Assembly (NCBI GenBank): GCA_949289625.1
Contig: CASEPH010000237.1
Coordinates: 1 to 22,698 of the forward strand
DNA length: 22,698 nucleotides
DNA from: an uncultured Clostridia bacterium
GTDB taxonomy: Bacteria > Bacillota_A > Clostridia > Oscillospirales > Oscillospiraceae
Reading direction: 5' to 3'
Shown here: positions 16,071 to 22,698 of the stretch, in pieces
Layout: each line of letters opens with the position of its first letter
Position numbering within the stretch: position 1 is the stretch's first letter
Made by a program: the position numbers and the translations under genes
The notes under the pieces: model-generated
Databases searched by the model: none
The model's input: only the letters and a program-made list of their open reading frames with translations
Told to the model about the DNA's origin: nothing

Positions 16071-16163
16071 TTCCCTACTATGTGTGGAAATTGTGTAAAA
16101 TCCATGTACTTTGCTCCATTTTTGTGGTACGATAGCCGTAGTATTTTCAAAGGAGGTCCTTCA

Positions 16164-17750
16164 ATGCGAAAACCATACATATCTTTTATATTGGTGCTTT
16201 GCTTCCTGCTATCCATTTGCAGCGGCTGCAGCGGCACCACTGGAAAACAAATCGCACAGCAAACAACCACGCAGCCCTCTGAAGCTGCTGCAATTACTTC
16301 CACAGAAGAAGCCGAAAGCATCCAAGAGACGCTTTCGCCGGAAGCCGTGCCAGAAGAAAGCGTCATAGAGACACCGTCGCCGGATGCACCGGATGATCCG
16401 GAGGCGTTGGGCCAGTGGCTGTGGGATCTGCAGGAGACGGCTTTTGAGCAGACTTTTGCCATAGACGGAGATATCGAAATGGCGGCCCATGTTTGGGTCG
16501 ACGCAGAGGAGTTTTCCATTCCTATCACCTACCGGCTTAAAGAGATTTCCCACGAGGATGGATCCCGGACCTACCAATGTGAGACCCGTATTGAGAACAC
16601 TGTCACCACAACATGGTATGAAGACGGCATCATATATCTTTCGGATGAATATGGAAATTACAAAGCTCCTTATGATGAATTCTCTTTTCTTGACGTCTAT
16701 CTGAGTGATACATTCAGCGACATGAACTCCATTGGCAGTGAATTTTATGGTACATTAACCGGAGAAAAAACAGAAACGGGATATCTGCTCAACTACGGCG
16801 ATGTATCCTTGGATGCATGGGCAATATGCTCCAGCCTCTTCAGCAGCACATTTTCCGCCATTGGCCTGGAGGGAAGCTGCCAGGACCTGAACATCACAGG
16901 CACCATGACCTTGGATCCGTCCGGAAATCTGCTGCGCCACGACTACCAGTTGTCTGCCACGCTGGATATTATGGGCACTTCAATTACTGAGGAAATTCAG
17001 GTAAACCAAGTCATCAACAACCGCAATGAAAACGTCAGCATCTCCGTCCCCACCGACGACGAAAGCTATGTGGAAATGAGCGACATCTCTATTCCCACCA
17101 TCTTCTCTGATGGCTACAACACTACGCTGGCCCAGGACGCACTGACCTATCAGGACACCATGGCACTGACGGTATCCGACGGCGATACCAGTCACGTATT
17201 TCTGCAGCAGGATGATATCTCCTATATGTATGACAGCAGCTATATCCTGTCTGCCGTCTGGGACTCCAGTCTCTCTCAGGACGGAGAACGCCTCAGCTGG
17301 TTCTCTGATTCCTACAGCAACGGTGAAGGCGTCTACTCGGACGACACCGGCGACGCCCCATATACCTATGATGACACCTCTTTTGCAGAAGATATATTTT
17401 ATTTTGTGACCCTCTATACGGACAGCTTTTCCTATGGAACGAACTTTGTGTCGGAAACCGACGGCGACCGCACCAAGCTGACCTATGACCTGGATCCTGC
17501 GTATGTGGAGATGCTTCTTTCTGAATATTCGGAAACCTATGGCGCCGGAATCTATTTTGAGGATGCCTCCAGCATTTCCAGCGATGGAACCATGACGGTC
17601 TGGTTCGACTCGTTTGGATTGATGGTCGAACAGACCATTCAATGCACCTCCGAACTCACCATGGAAACCGGTGTATTTACAGTGACGCTGGAAGATACCG
17701 GTACAGTCTCGGCCCTTGGCAGTGATGTAATGCTTCCCAGCAGCTATTGA
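16164..17750 (+). CDS. Large surface lipoprotein with two similar domains, unknown function
   Basis: The chosen ATG 16164 has AAAGGAGG at 7 bases; the frame is open further upstream through the previous gene and its terminator, which is not coding. The 528-residue protein starts with a signal peptide and probable lipidation at Cys22 (SGC; the residue at -3 is Cys, unusual). A Thr/Ser/Glu/Pro linker spans about 24-80. Two halves follow (about 90-310 and 325-528) with matching features: an EDGIIYLSDEYGNY stretch against GEGVYSDDTGDAPY, and GTMTLDPSGNLL (246-257) against GTMTVWFDSFGLM (475-487). Each reads like alternating beta strands, perhaps a LolA/LppX-like half barrel. It is rich in Asp, Ser, Thr and Tyr. 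It is monocistronic between two terminators. I do not recognise a named family; ligand binding at the cell surface is only a guess. Confidence 0.85.
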   Translation: MRKPYISFILVLCFLLSICSGCSGTTGKQIAQQTTTQPSEAAAITSTEEAESIQETLSPEAVPEESVIETPSPDAPDDPEALGQWLWDLQETAFEQTFAIDGDIEMAAHVWVDAEEFSIPITYRLKEISHEDGSRTYQCETRIENTVTTTWYEDGIIYLSDEYGNYKAPYDEFSFLDVYLSDTFSDMNSIGSEFYGTLTGEKTETGYLLNYGDVSLDAWAICSSLFSSTFSAIGLEGSCQDLNITGTMTLDPSGNLLRHDYQLSATLDIMGTSITEEIQVNQVINNRNENVSISVPTDDESYVEMSDISIPTIFSDGYNTTLAQDALTYQDTMALTVSDGDTSHVFLQQDDISYMYDSSYILSAVWDSSLSQDGERLSWFSDSYSNGEGVYSDDTGDAPYTYDDTSFAEDIFYFVTLYTDSFSYGTNFVSETDGDRTKLTYDLDPAYVEMLLSEYSETYGAGIYFEDASSISSDGTMTVWFDSFGLMVEQTIQCTSELTMETGVFTVTLEDTGTVSALGSDVMLPSSY

Positions 17751-17765
17751 TCCACAGTAAAAATA

Positions 17766-17804
17766 ATCCCTCCGACGTAAATTCGCGTCGGAGGGATCTT
17801 TTTG
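17766..17804. terminator. Bidirectional terminator between lipoprotein and FAD dehydrogenase genes
   Basis: ATCCCTCCGACG (17766-17777) pairs perfectly with CGTCGGAGGGAT (17786-17797), with an 8-base loop. CTTTTTG follows on the + strand and TTATTTTTAC on the - strand, so it can end both converging transcripts. Confidence 0.93.
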
Positions 17805-19199
17805 TTATGCGTCTTTTTTGCTTTCTCGCTGGGCAATGGCCCGGGCAACCCGGACGCCGGAGGCTCCTGCCTGGGCAAGGCCCCGGGTAATTCCAGCGCC
17901 ATCGCCAATAGCAAACATATTGGGCAGCTTTGTCTCCAGCTCTCCCGTCAGTTCCAGTCTGGAGGAGTAGAACTTAACCTCCACGCCATAGAGCAGGGTG
18001 TCGTGGTTGGCTGTACCAGGCGCGATTTTGTCCAGGGCATAGATCATCTCAATGATATTGTCCATATGCCGCTTGGGCAGCACCAGGGAAAGATCACCGG
18101 GCGTGGCACTGAGGGTGGGCTTGGTGAAGCTCTTGCCCAGCCGGTGGTCGTTGGTGCGGACGCCTTTGATAAGATCGCCGAACCGCTGCACCAGCACGCC
18201 GCCGCCCAGCATATTGCTCAGAGATGCAATGTGCTTGCCGTAGGCATAGGGCTGGTTGAAGGGAGAGGTAAACCGGTTGGACACCAGCAGCGCAAAGTTG
18301 GTGTTTTCGCTGCGCAGCGCCGGATCCGTATAGGAATGGCCATTGACCGTAATAAGGCCATCTACATTCTCCGAAACCACATGGCCATAGGGATTCATGC
18401 AGAAGGTCCGCACCTGATCACCGTAGAGCTTGGTACGATAGACCAGCTTGGATTCATATACCACATTGGTGATGTGCTCAAACACAGTGGCAGGCAGCTC
18501 CACCCGAACACCCAGATCCACCTGGTTGTTGATCATATGAAGGCCCAGTTCCTGGCAGCGATCAGAGAACCATTCGGCACCGCTGCGTCCAGGGGCAGCA
18601 ATCAAATACCGGCAGGTGACCGTATCCTGGTCCAGTCCCAGGATATATTCTCCGTTGTCGTCCCGGGCGATGGTCCGAACCGGGGTATGGAATCGAAACT
18701 CCACATGGTCCTTCATGGATTCGTAGATGCTCTGAAGAATCTTCAGGTTGTTTTCCGTTCCAAGGTGCTTACACCGTGCCCCCAGCAGATGCAGATCATT
18801 CTGCAGCGCCTTCACCTCAATAGCCCGAGCCTCCGGGGTATTGGTAGAAAAGACCTCCGTGGTCGCGCCATGGGAAACATTGATGGAGTCCACATAGTCG
18901 ATGAGATCCATAATCTCCCCGCTGTCCATGTAGTCCGTAAGCCAGCCGCCAAATTCTGTGGTAAAATTGTATTTTCCGTCAGAGAAGGCGCCAGCTCCGC
19001 CAAAGCCCGCCATGATGGCGCAGGGCTTACAGCCGATGCAGGTCTTTACCTTGCCGGCGACAATGGGACAACGACGGGAATAGATGTCCGCGCCCTGCTC
19101 CAAAATCAGAATGCTGAGATCCGGCCGCAGCTTCATCAGCTCGTAGCCTGCGAATACGCCGGCCTCTCCGGCGCCGATAATTGCGATGTCATAATGCAT
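17805..19199 (-). CDS. FAD-dependent dehydrogenase, COG2509 type
   Basis: This 464-residue flavoprotein begins with the dinucleotide-binding fold YDIAIIGAGEAGVFAGYEL (GAGEAG at 9-14). FGGAGAFSDGKYN follows, and the C-terminus IGDGAGITRGLAQAGASGVRVARAI closes the FAD site. These are marks of the uncharacterised FAD-dependent dehydrogenase group COG2509. Between them lie four close cysteines, Cys44, Cys54, Cys57 and Cys60 (RRCPI then CIGCKPC), a possible metal or iron-sulfur site. The frame is open 17 codons upstream to a TTG, but ATG 19199 has AAAGGAGG at 7 bases and lies downstream of the promoter at 19254-19281, so it is chosen. It is a single-gene unit. The substrate is unknown. Confidence 0.86.
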   Translation of the reverse strand: MHYDIAIIGAGEAGVFAGYELMKLRPDLSILILEQGADIYSRRCPIVAGKVKTCIGCKPCAIMAGFGGAGAFSDGKYNFTTEFGGWLTDYMDSGEIMDLIDYVDSINVSHGATTEVFSTNTPEARAIEVKALQNDLHLLGARCKHLGTENNLKILQSIYESMKDHVEFRFHTPVRTIARDDNGEYILGLDQDTVTCRYLIAAPGRSGAEWFSDRCQELGLHMINNQVDLGVRVELPATVFEHITNVVYESKLVYRTKLYGDQVRTFCMNPYGHVVSENVDGLITVNGHSYTDPALRSENTNFALLVSNRFTSPFNQPYAYGKHIASLSNMLGGGVLVQRFGDLIKGVRTNDHRLGKSFTKPTLSATPGDLSLVLPKRHMDNIIEMIYALDKIAPGTANHDTLLYGVEVKFYSSRLELTGELETKLPNMFAIGDGAGITRGLAQAGASGVRVARAIAQRESKKDA

Positions 19200-19253
19200 A
19201 TAGGGTGCCTCCTTTGATGCGTCCGTAGCCTGTACAACCAGGCAAACCAATTT

Positions 19254-19281
19254 ATTATAGCATAATTCTACAAAAAATCAA
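19254..19281 (-). promoter_or_regulatory. Promoter of the FAD-dependent dehydrogenase gene
   Basis: On the minus strand TTGATT (19281-19276) and TATAAT (19259-19254) are 16 bp apart, and TGC directly before the -10 makes it an extended -10 element. Transcription would begin near 19247, about 48 bases before ATG 19199. It lies just behind the terminator of the upstream operon. Confidence 0.8.
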
Positions 19282-19291
19282 TCCCTAATAT

Positions 19292-19346
19292 AGATCAAAA
19301 TAACGGATGCCGAATCCAAGGGAAAATTCCACAGATTCGGCATCCG
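19292..19346 (-). terminator. Terminator of the ABC exporter / reductase operon
   Basis: A perfect 13-bp stem (19346-19334 with 19316-19304; arm CGGATGCCGAATC) has a 17-base loop that itself contains the palindrome GGAAAATTCC. On the minus strand GTTATTTTGATC follows. It lies 22 bases after the reductase stop codon at 19369. The T-tract is imperfect, so termination strength is uncertain. Confidence 0.75.
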
Positions 19347-19368
19347 CCTCTTTTGCTTTCAATGGACC

Positions 19369-20073
19369 TCAGATCACAAAGCCGCCGCTGACATTGACGA
19401 TCTCTCCGGTGATAAAGGACGCCTGTTCCGACGCCAAAAACCACATAGTTTCCGCCACATCCTCCGGCTGTCCCAGCCGTTCCAAGGGTGTGCTTTGACG
19501 AAGCTCCTCCATGGTCTCTTCGGAAAGATTCCCGGTCATTTCTGTCACAATGACTCCCGGCGCCACCGCATTGACCCGGATTCCGGAGGGCCCTAATTCC
19601 TTGGCCAGCGCCTTGGTCATGCCGATCAGCCCCGCCTTGGAGGCAGAATAGGCCACTTCACAGGAGGCTCCCACCAGCCCCCACATGGAAGCGGTATTTA
19701 AAATCACGCCACCCTGACGCTGCAGCATGGCCGGCAGCACCGCCTTGGTACACAGGAAAGGCCCCGTCACATTGACATCCATAATCCGCCGAAATGTCTT
19801 CGCCTCCATCCAGTTGATGGGGTTGTAATCTGCAATTCCAGCGTTGTTGATGAGCACATCCACCGGGGGAATTTGCGCAAAGGCTTCCAACACCTGTGCC
19901 TCCTCCGTCACATCACAACGGAGGGCTGTAGCGCCGGTTTCCGAAGCTACCTGGGCAGCCGCTTCCGCAGACTTCTCATAAAAGAAATACACCTGGTCTC
20001 CCGCTCCGGCAAACCGGCGCACAATGGCTGCGCCAATGCCCCGAGAACCGCCGGTAACCACCACCGTTCTCAT
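19369..20073 (-). CDS. Short-chain dehydrogenase/reductase, YmfI/FabG-like
   Basis: This 234-residue NAD(P)H-dependent reductase has cofactor loop TGGSRGIG (7-14), NNAG (76-79), Asn101, and the catalytic Ser129, Tyr142 and Lys146 (YSASK). The block SMWGLVGASCEVAYSASKAGLIGMTKALAKELGPSGIRVN reads like the group called elongation factor P 5-aminopentanone reductase (YmfI in Bacillus), more than fatty-acid FabG. The end GEIVNVSGGFVI is typical of SDRs. Its ATG overlaps the ABC exporter stop by 4 bp (ATGA), so it is translationally coupled to it. A terminator follows. Reductase class is firm; the EF-P role is a moderate guess, and a substrate linked to the exporter is an alternative. Confidence 0.88.
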   Translation of the reverse strand: MRTVVVTGGSRGIGAAIVRRFAGAGDQVYFFYEKSAEAAAQVASETGATALRCDVTEEAQVLEAFAQIPPVDVLINNAGIADYNPINWMEAKTFRRIMDVNVTGPFLCTKAVLPAMLQRQGGVILNTASMWGLVGASCEVAYSASKAGLIGMTKALAKELGPSGIRVNAVAPGVIVTEMTGNLSEETMEELRQSTPLERLGQPEDVAETMWFLASEQASFITGEIVNVSGGFVI

Positions 20074-22211
20074 TGGCCAGCCTCCTGCAGTTTGCCGTCC
20101 TCTTTCCTCTGCATTGCTTCAGATTCCTTTTCAAGCGATTCGCCACCAGGGAACTTTCCGCCGGGGAATTTTCCGCTGGGGAATTTGCCACTGGGCAGCT
20201 TTCCACTGGGGAACTTTCCGCTGGGGAATTTGCCACCGGGGAATTTCCCGCCTGGGAAACTGCCGAATCCGGGGAAGGTAGTTCCGGTCTGTTGGGCAGG
20301 CTCCTCCTCTACTGTAGCGCCAATGAACTGGCTGTTATACAGATCGTAATAGAACCCTCGCTTCTCCAGAAGCTGCTGGTGATTTCCCTGCTCAATAATC
20401 GTGCCGTGGTTCATCACCAGGATCAGGTCCGCATCCCGAATGGTGGAGAGTCGGTGGGCAATGACGAAGCTGGTTCTGCCCTCCATCAGCTTTTGCATGG
20501 CCTTCTGGATCAGCACCTCTGTCCGGGTATCCACAGAGGAGGTGGCCTCATCCAGAATCAGAATGCTGGGGTTGGAGAGGAAAGCCCGGGCAATGGTCAT
20601 CAGCTGCTTCTGGCCCTGAGAGATATTCGTGGCGTCATCATTGATAATCGTATCATATCCGTTAGGCAACGTCTGCACAAAATGATCCACATAGGCCATT
20701 TTGGCTGCAGCAATCATTTCCTCTTCGCTGGCCTCTTTGCCATGCATGGCGTTATATCCATATGCAATGTTGTCCCGAATGGAACCGCTGAACAGCCAAA
20801 CATCCTGGAGCACCATGCCGATATGGCTCCGTAGTTCCTCTCTGGGGATATTGCGGATATCCACGCCGTCGATGGCAATTCGTCCGCTGTCCACCTCGTA
20901 GAACCGCATGAGCAGATTTACCAAAGTGGTCTTGCCAGCGCCGGTGGGGCCGACTATGGCAACCTTTTCCCCAGGCCGTACCGTGATATTCAAATCCTCA
21001 ATGAGCTTGGTATCCGGCTTATAGCTAAAGCACACATGCTCGAAGGATACCACCTTGGGGTCCTGCAAATGGGTCAGAGGCTCCTGATCCGGTACTGCCT
21101 CTTCCTCGTCCAGCAGCTCGAACACCCGCTCGGCGGAGGCCACCGTGGACTGAATCGTAGAGGCGATGGAGGCGGTCTGGGTAATGGGCATCATCAGCTG
21201 CTTGGAATAGGCGATGATGGCCGTCACGTCACCCAGGGTAACTGTGATCCCGAAAGGACCTCCGTTGATGATCCACATGCCGCCCAATACGCACACGGCC
21301 ACATAGTTGAGGTTGTTGATGACCGTCATGGCAGGCTGGATCACACCGGAGATAAAGGCCGCCTTGAAGGAGGACTGGTACAGTATCTCGTTTTCCTGTT
21401 CAAAGGCCTCCATAGCCGCCTTTTGCCGGCCAAAGAGCTTCACTACCGTATGGCCGGTATACATCTCCTCGATCTGCCCGTTGAGATTGCCGGTGGATGC
21501 CCACTGGGCCGTGAAGTACCCCTTTGCCCTGGACGCAATGACCTTTGTCATCAGGAAGCACAACACCACCGTCAAAAGGCTGATCATGGTCAGCATAGCG
21601 TTTCGCAGCAGCATGAAGGCCAGCACGCTCACCAGGGTAATCACAGCGGAGATAATCTGGGTCAGGCTCATCTGCAGCGTCATGGAGATGTTTTCCACAT
21701 CGTTGGCCACCCGGGAAAGAATATCACCTCGGGAGTGGGAATCGAAGTATTTGATAGGCAGCCGCTTGAGCTTCCGGTCGATCCGCTGCCGCATATCGTA
21801 CACCATGTTCTGGGATACGTCGATCATCACAAACTGCTGGATCAGGTTACATAGTACCGTCACCGCATAGAGGATACCAACAATAATGGCCGAATGCCGC
21901 AGGGCACCAAAATCTATGCTTCCGGTGCCGGCTTGCTTGGCACGATAGCCCTCGGTAATCACGTCTACCATATCCGCCAGTTTGTTGGGGGCATACGTCG
22001 ATGCAACGGTGTAGGCTATGGTCATGAAAAAGGTGAGAATAATCAGAGGCAGCTGGGGCTTCAAAAGCTGCAGCAAGCGGCCCATGGTCCCCTTAAAGTC
22101 TTTCGCCTTTTCTCCGGTGGAAATAAACCGGCTGCCGGGGCCTCCTGCATGTCGCTTTTGACGCTGTAGTTCAAGTTCTCGTTTTTCCTTCTCGACTTCT
22201 TCGTTGGCCAT
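20070..22211 (-). CDS. Heterodimeric ABC exporter subunit with repeat tail
   Basis: This 713-residue protein fuses a six-helix membrane domain (about 45-340) to a nucleotide-binding domain (about 385-625), like multidrug or lipid exporters of the BmrCD/TM287-288 kind. Walker A is GPTGAGKTT (421-429), Walker B ILILDE with catalytic Glu555, and switch His586 in IAHRLST; all are normal. The signature is SQGQ (531-534) instead of SGGQ, which pairs with the degenerate Walker B of its partner. The N-terminus is charged (first 22 residues). Beyond the usual end, residues 652-691 are eight five-residue repeats, then an acidic/basic tail. The ATG directly abuts the partner's TAA, with GAGGAGGTGG as ribosome site inside the partner gene. 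Substrate unknown. Confidence 0.94.
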   Translation of the reverse strand: MANEEVEKEKRELELQRQKRHAGGPGSRFISTGEKAKDFKGTMGRLLQLLKPQLPLIILTFFMTIAYTVASTYAPNKLADMVDVITEGYRAKQAGTGSIDFGALRHSAIIVGILYAVTVLCNLIQQFVMIDVSQNMVYDMRQRIDRKLKRLPIKYFDSHSRGDILSRVANDVENISMTLQMSLTQIISAVITLVSVLAFMLLRNAMLTMISLLTVVLCFLMTKVIASRAKGYFTAQWASTGNLNGQIEEMYTGHTVVKLFGRQKAAMEAFEQENEILYQSSFKAAFISGVIQPAMTVINNLNYVAVCVLGGMWIINGGPFGITVTLGDVTAIIAYSKQLMMPITQTASIASTIQSTVASAERVFELLDEEEAVPDQEPLTHLQDPKVVSFEHVCFSYKPDTKLIEDLNITVRPGEKVAIVGPTGAGKTTLVNLLMRFYEVDSGRIAIDGVDIRNIPREELRSHIGMVLQDVWLFSGSIRDNIAYGYNAMHGKEASEEEMIAAAKMAYVDHFVQTLPNGYDTIINDDATNISQGQKQLMTIARAFLSNPSILILDEATSSVDTRTEVLIQKAMQKLMEGRTSFVIAHRLSTIRDADLILVMNHGTIIEQGNHQQLLEKRGFYYDLYNSQFIGATVEEEPAQQTGTTFPGFGSFPGGKFPGGKFPSGKFPSGKLPSGKFPSGKFPGGKFPGGESLEKESEAMQRKEDGKLQEAGQ
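20139..20258 (-). repeat. Eight tandem 15-bp repeats coding [FL]P[GS]G[KE]
   Basis: Eight in-frame 15-bp units without interruption encode, in order, FPGGK, FPGGK, FPSGK, FPSGK, LPSGK, FPSGK, FPGGK and FPGGE. They make residues 652-691 of the ABC exporter subunit. The units differ at several bases, mostly at synonymous or Gly/Ser positions, so this is not a very recent expansion. It would form a flexible, positively charged tail. Confidence 0.95.
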
Positions 22212-22697
22212 TTATGCCACCTCCTCTGCACTCAGCTGGCTCAGTACAATTTCCTTATAGACCTGGCAGGATTCCATCAGCTCCTTATGGGTGCCGATGC
22301 CAGCCACCTTGCCTTCCTCCAGGACCACAATACGGTCCGCGTTCAGTACCGTGGTCACCCGCTGTGCCACGATCAAGACGGCAGCCTCTTTTGTCTCCTT
22401 TGCCAGAGCCTGACGAAGCTTCGCGTCGGTTTTGAAGTCCAGCGCCGAAAAACTGTCGTCAAAGATATATACATCCGGCCGACGGATAATGGCTCTGGCA
22501 ATGGCCAATCTCTGGCGCTGGCCGCCGGAGACATTGGAACCGCCCTGAGATATGGAGGACGACAGTCCGCTGGGCATCTGGGACACAAAATCCTTGCCCT
22601 GGGCCACCTCCAGCGCATGCCACATCTCTTCTTCCGTGGCGTCCTGCTTTCCATACTGAAGGTTGGAGGCCACAGTACCGTCAAAGAGCAGGGCCTT
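22212..22697 (-). CDS. ABC exporter partner subunit, C-terminal part (partial, degenerate site)
   Basis: The frame runs off the right edge, so only the last 161 residues, most of the nucleotide-binding domain after the Q-loop, are visible. The signature is canonical (NVSGGQRQR). Walker B reads VYIFDDSFSALD, with Asp in place of catalytic Glu, and the switch region reads VAQRVTT with Gln in place of His. These changes mark the degenerate half of a heterodimeric exporter. The gene ends in TAA directly touching the ATG of the 713-residue subunit, so the two are probably made together. The start, membrane domain and Walker A lie outside the window. Confidence 0.93.
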   Translation of the reverse strand, partial: KALLFDGTVASNLQYGKQDATEEEMWHALEVAQGKDFVSQMPSGLSSSISQGGSNVSGGQRQRLAIARAIIRRPDVYIFDDSFSALDFKTDAKLRQALAKETKEAAVLIVAQRVTTVLNADRIVVLEEGKVAGIGTHKELMESCQVYKEIVLSQLSAEEVA

Positions 22698-22698
22698 C

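Noticed and set aside
15597..16163. Open frame extending the lipoprotein 189 codons upstream
   Set aside because: It runs through the radical SAM gene in another frame and across a strong terminator. ATG 16164 has a signal peptide and AAAGGAGG.
16071..16163. Promoter for the lipoprotein gene
   Set aside because: A -10-like TACGAT (16128-16133) is present, but no -35 at suitable spacing could be found, so it is not listed.
17802..19217. Long + strand open frame of 471 codons opposite the FAD dehydrogenase
   Set aside because: It is the antisense shadow of a clear flavoprotein gene; its translation shows no known motif and it lacks a ribosome site.
19307..19498. Small + strand open frame after the reductase
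   Set aside because: It overlaps the terminator stem and the antisense of the reductase end, with no ribosome site.
20139..20258. CRISPR array or intergenic satellite
   Set aside because: The 15-bp units have no spacers, are in frame, and encode protein repeats at the end of an ABC exporter.

Overview
The window looks like chromosome of a moderately GC-rich Gram-positive anaerobe of the class Clostridia, probably a gut Oscillospiraceae-type organism. This rests on AGGAGG-type ribosome sites, lipoproteins with Ala/Ser/Thr/Glu-rich linkers, SigA-like promoters, an ECF S component without its own energising module, and protein sequences that read like that group. No phage, IS element, CRISPR array, tRNA or rRNA was seen. 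Genes are dense and no gene-free stretch exceeds 300 bases.

Region 1 (1-8148, + strand) is a nearly complete arginine biosynthesis operon: argG (3' end only), argH, argC, a membrane acyltransferase, argJ, argB, argD and argF. The genes are tightly packed, with 4-bp overlaps at argH/argC and argD/argF. ArgJ implies the cyclic acetyl-recycling route, and ArgB has the N-terminal helix seen in arginine-inhibited acetylglutamate kinases. Two hairpins lie between argG and argH. The acyltransferase between argC and argJ has no known role in arginine synthesis.

Region 2 (8149-10746, + strand) is a polar amino acid ABC importer: lipoprotein binding protein, permease and ATPase, with its own strong promoter and a terminator at the end. 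Its position suggests arginine or another basic or polar amino acid, but the substrate cannot be read from sequence. A GNRA-loop hairpin follows the binding-protein gene.

Region 3 (10754-13896, - strand) is a three-gene operon: SCP2-like lipid-binding protein, iron alcohol dehydrogenase and class-3-like aldehyde dehydrogenase. It starts at a consensus-like promoter and ends at a terminator shared with region 2. It could be an alcohol-aldehyde-acid module for a hydrophobic substrate.

Region 4 (13943-16070, + strand) is an ECF transporter S component, a pyridoxal/pyridoxamine kinase and a small TatD-associated-type radical SAM protein, closed by a strong terminator. It is probably a vitamin B6 salvage operon. 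Its leader has a perfect 16-bp palindrome and a hairpin that could hide the ribosome site.

Region 5 (16164-17804) is a large two-domain lipoprotein of unknown function. Region 6 (17805-22698, - strand) holds a COG2509-type FAD-dependent dehydrogenase with its own promoter. Upstream of it is an operon for a heterodimeric ABC exporter (first subunit cut by the window edge) and a translationally coupled short-chain reductase. The complete exporter subunit ends in eight tandem five-residue repeats of the form [FL]P[GS]G[KE].
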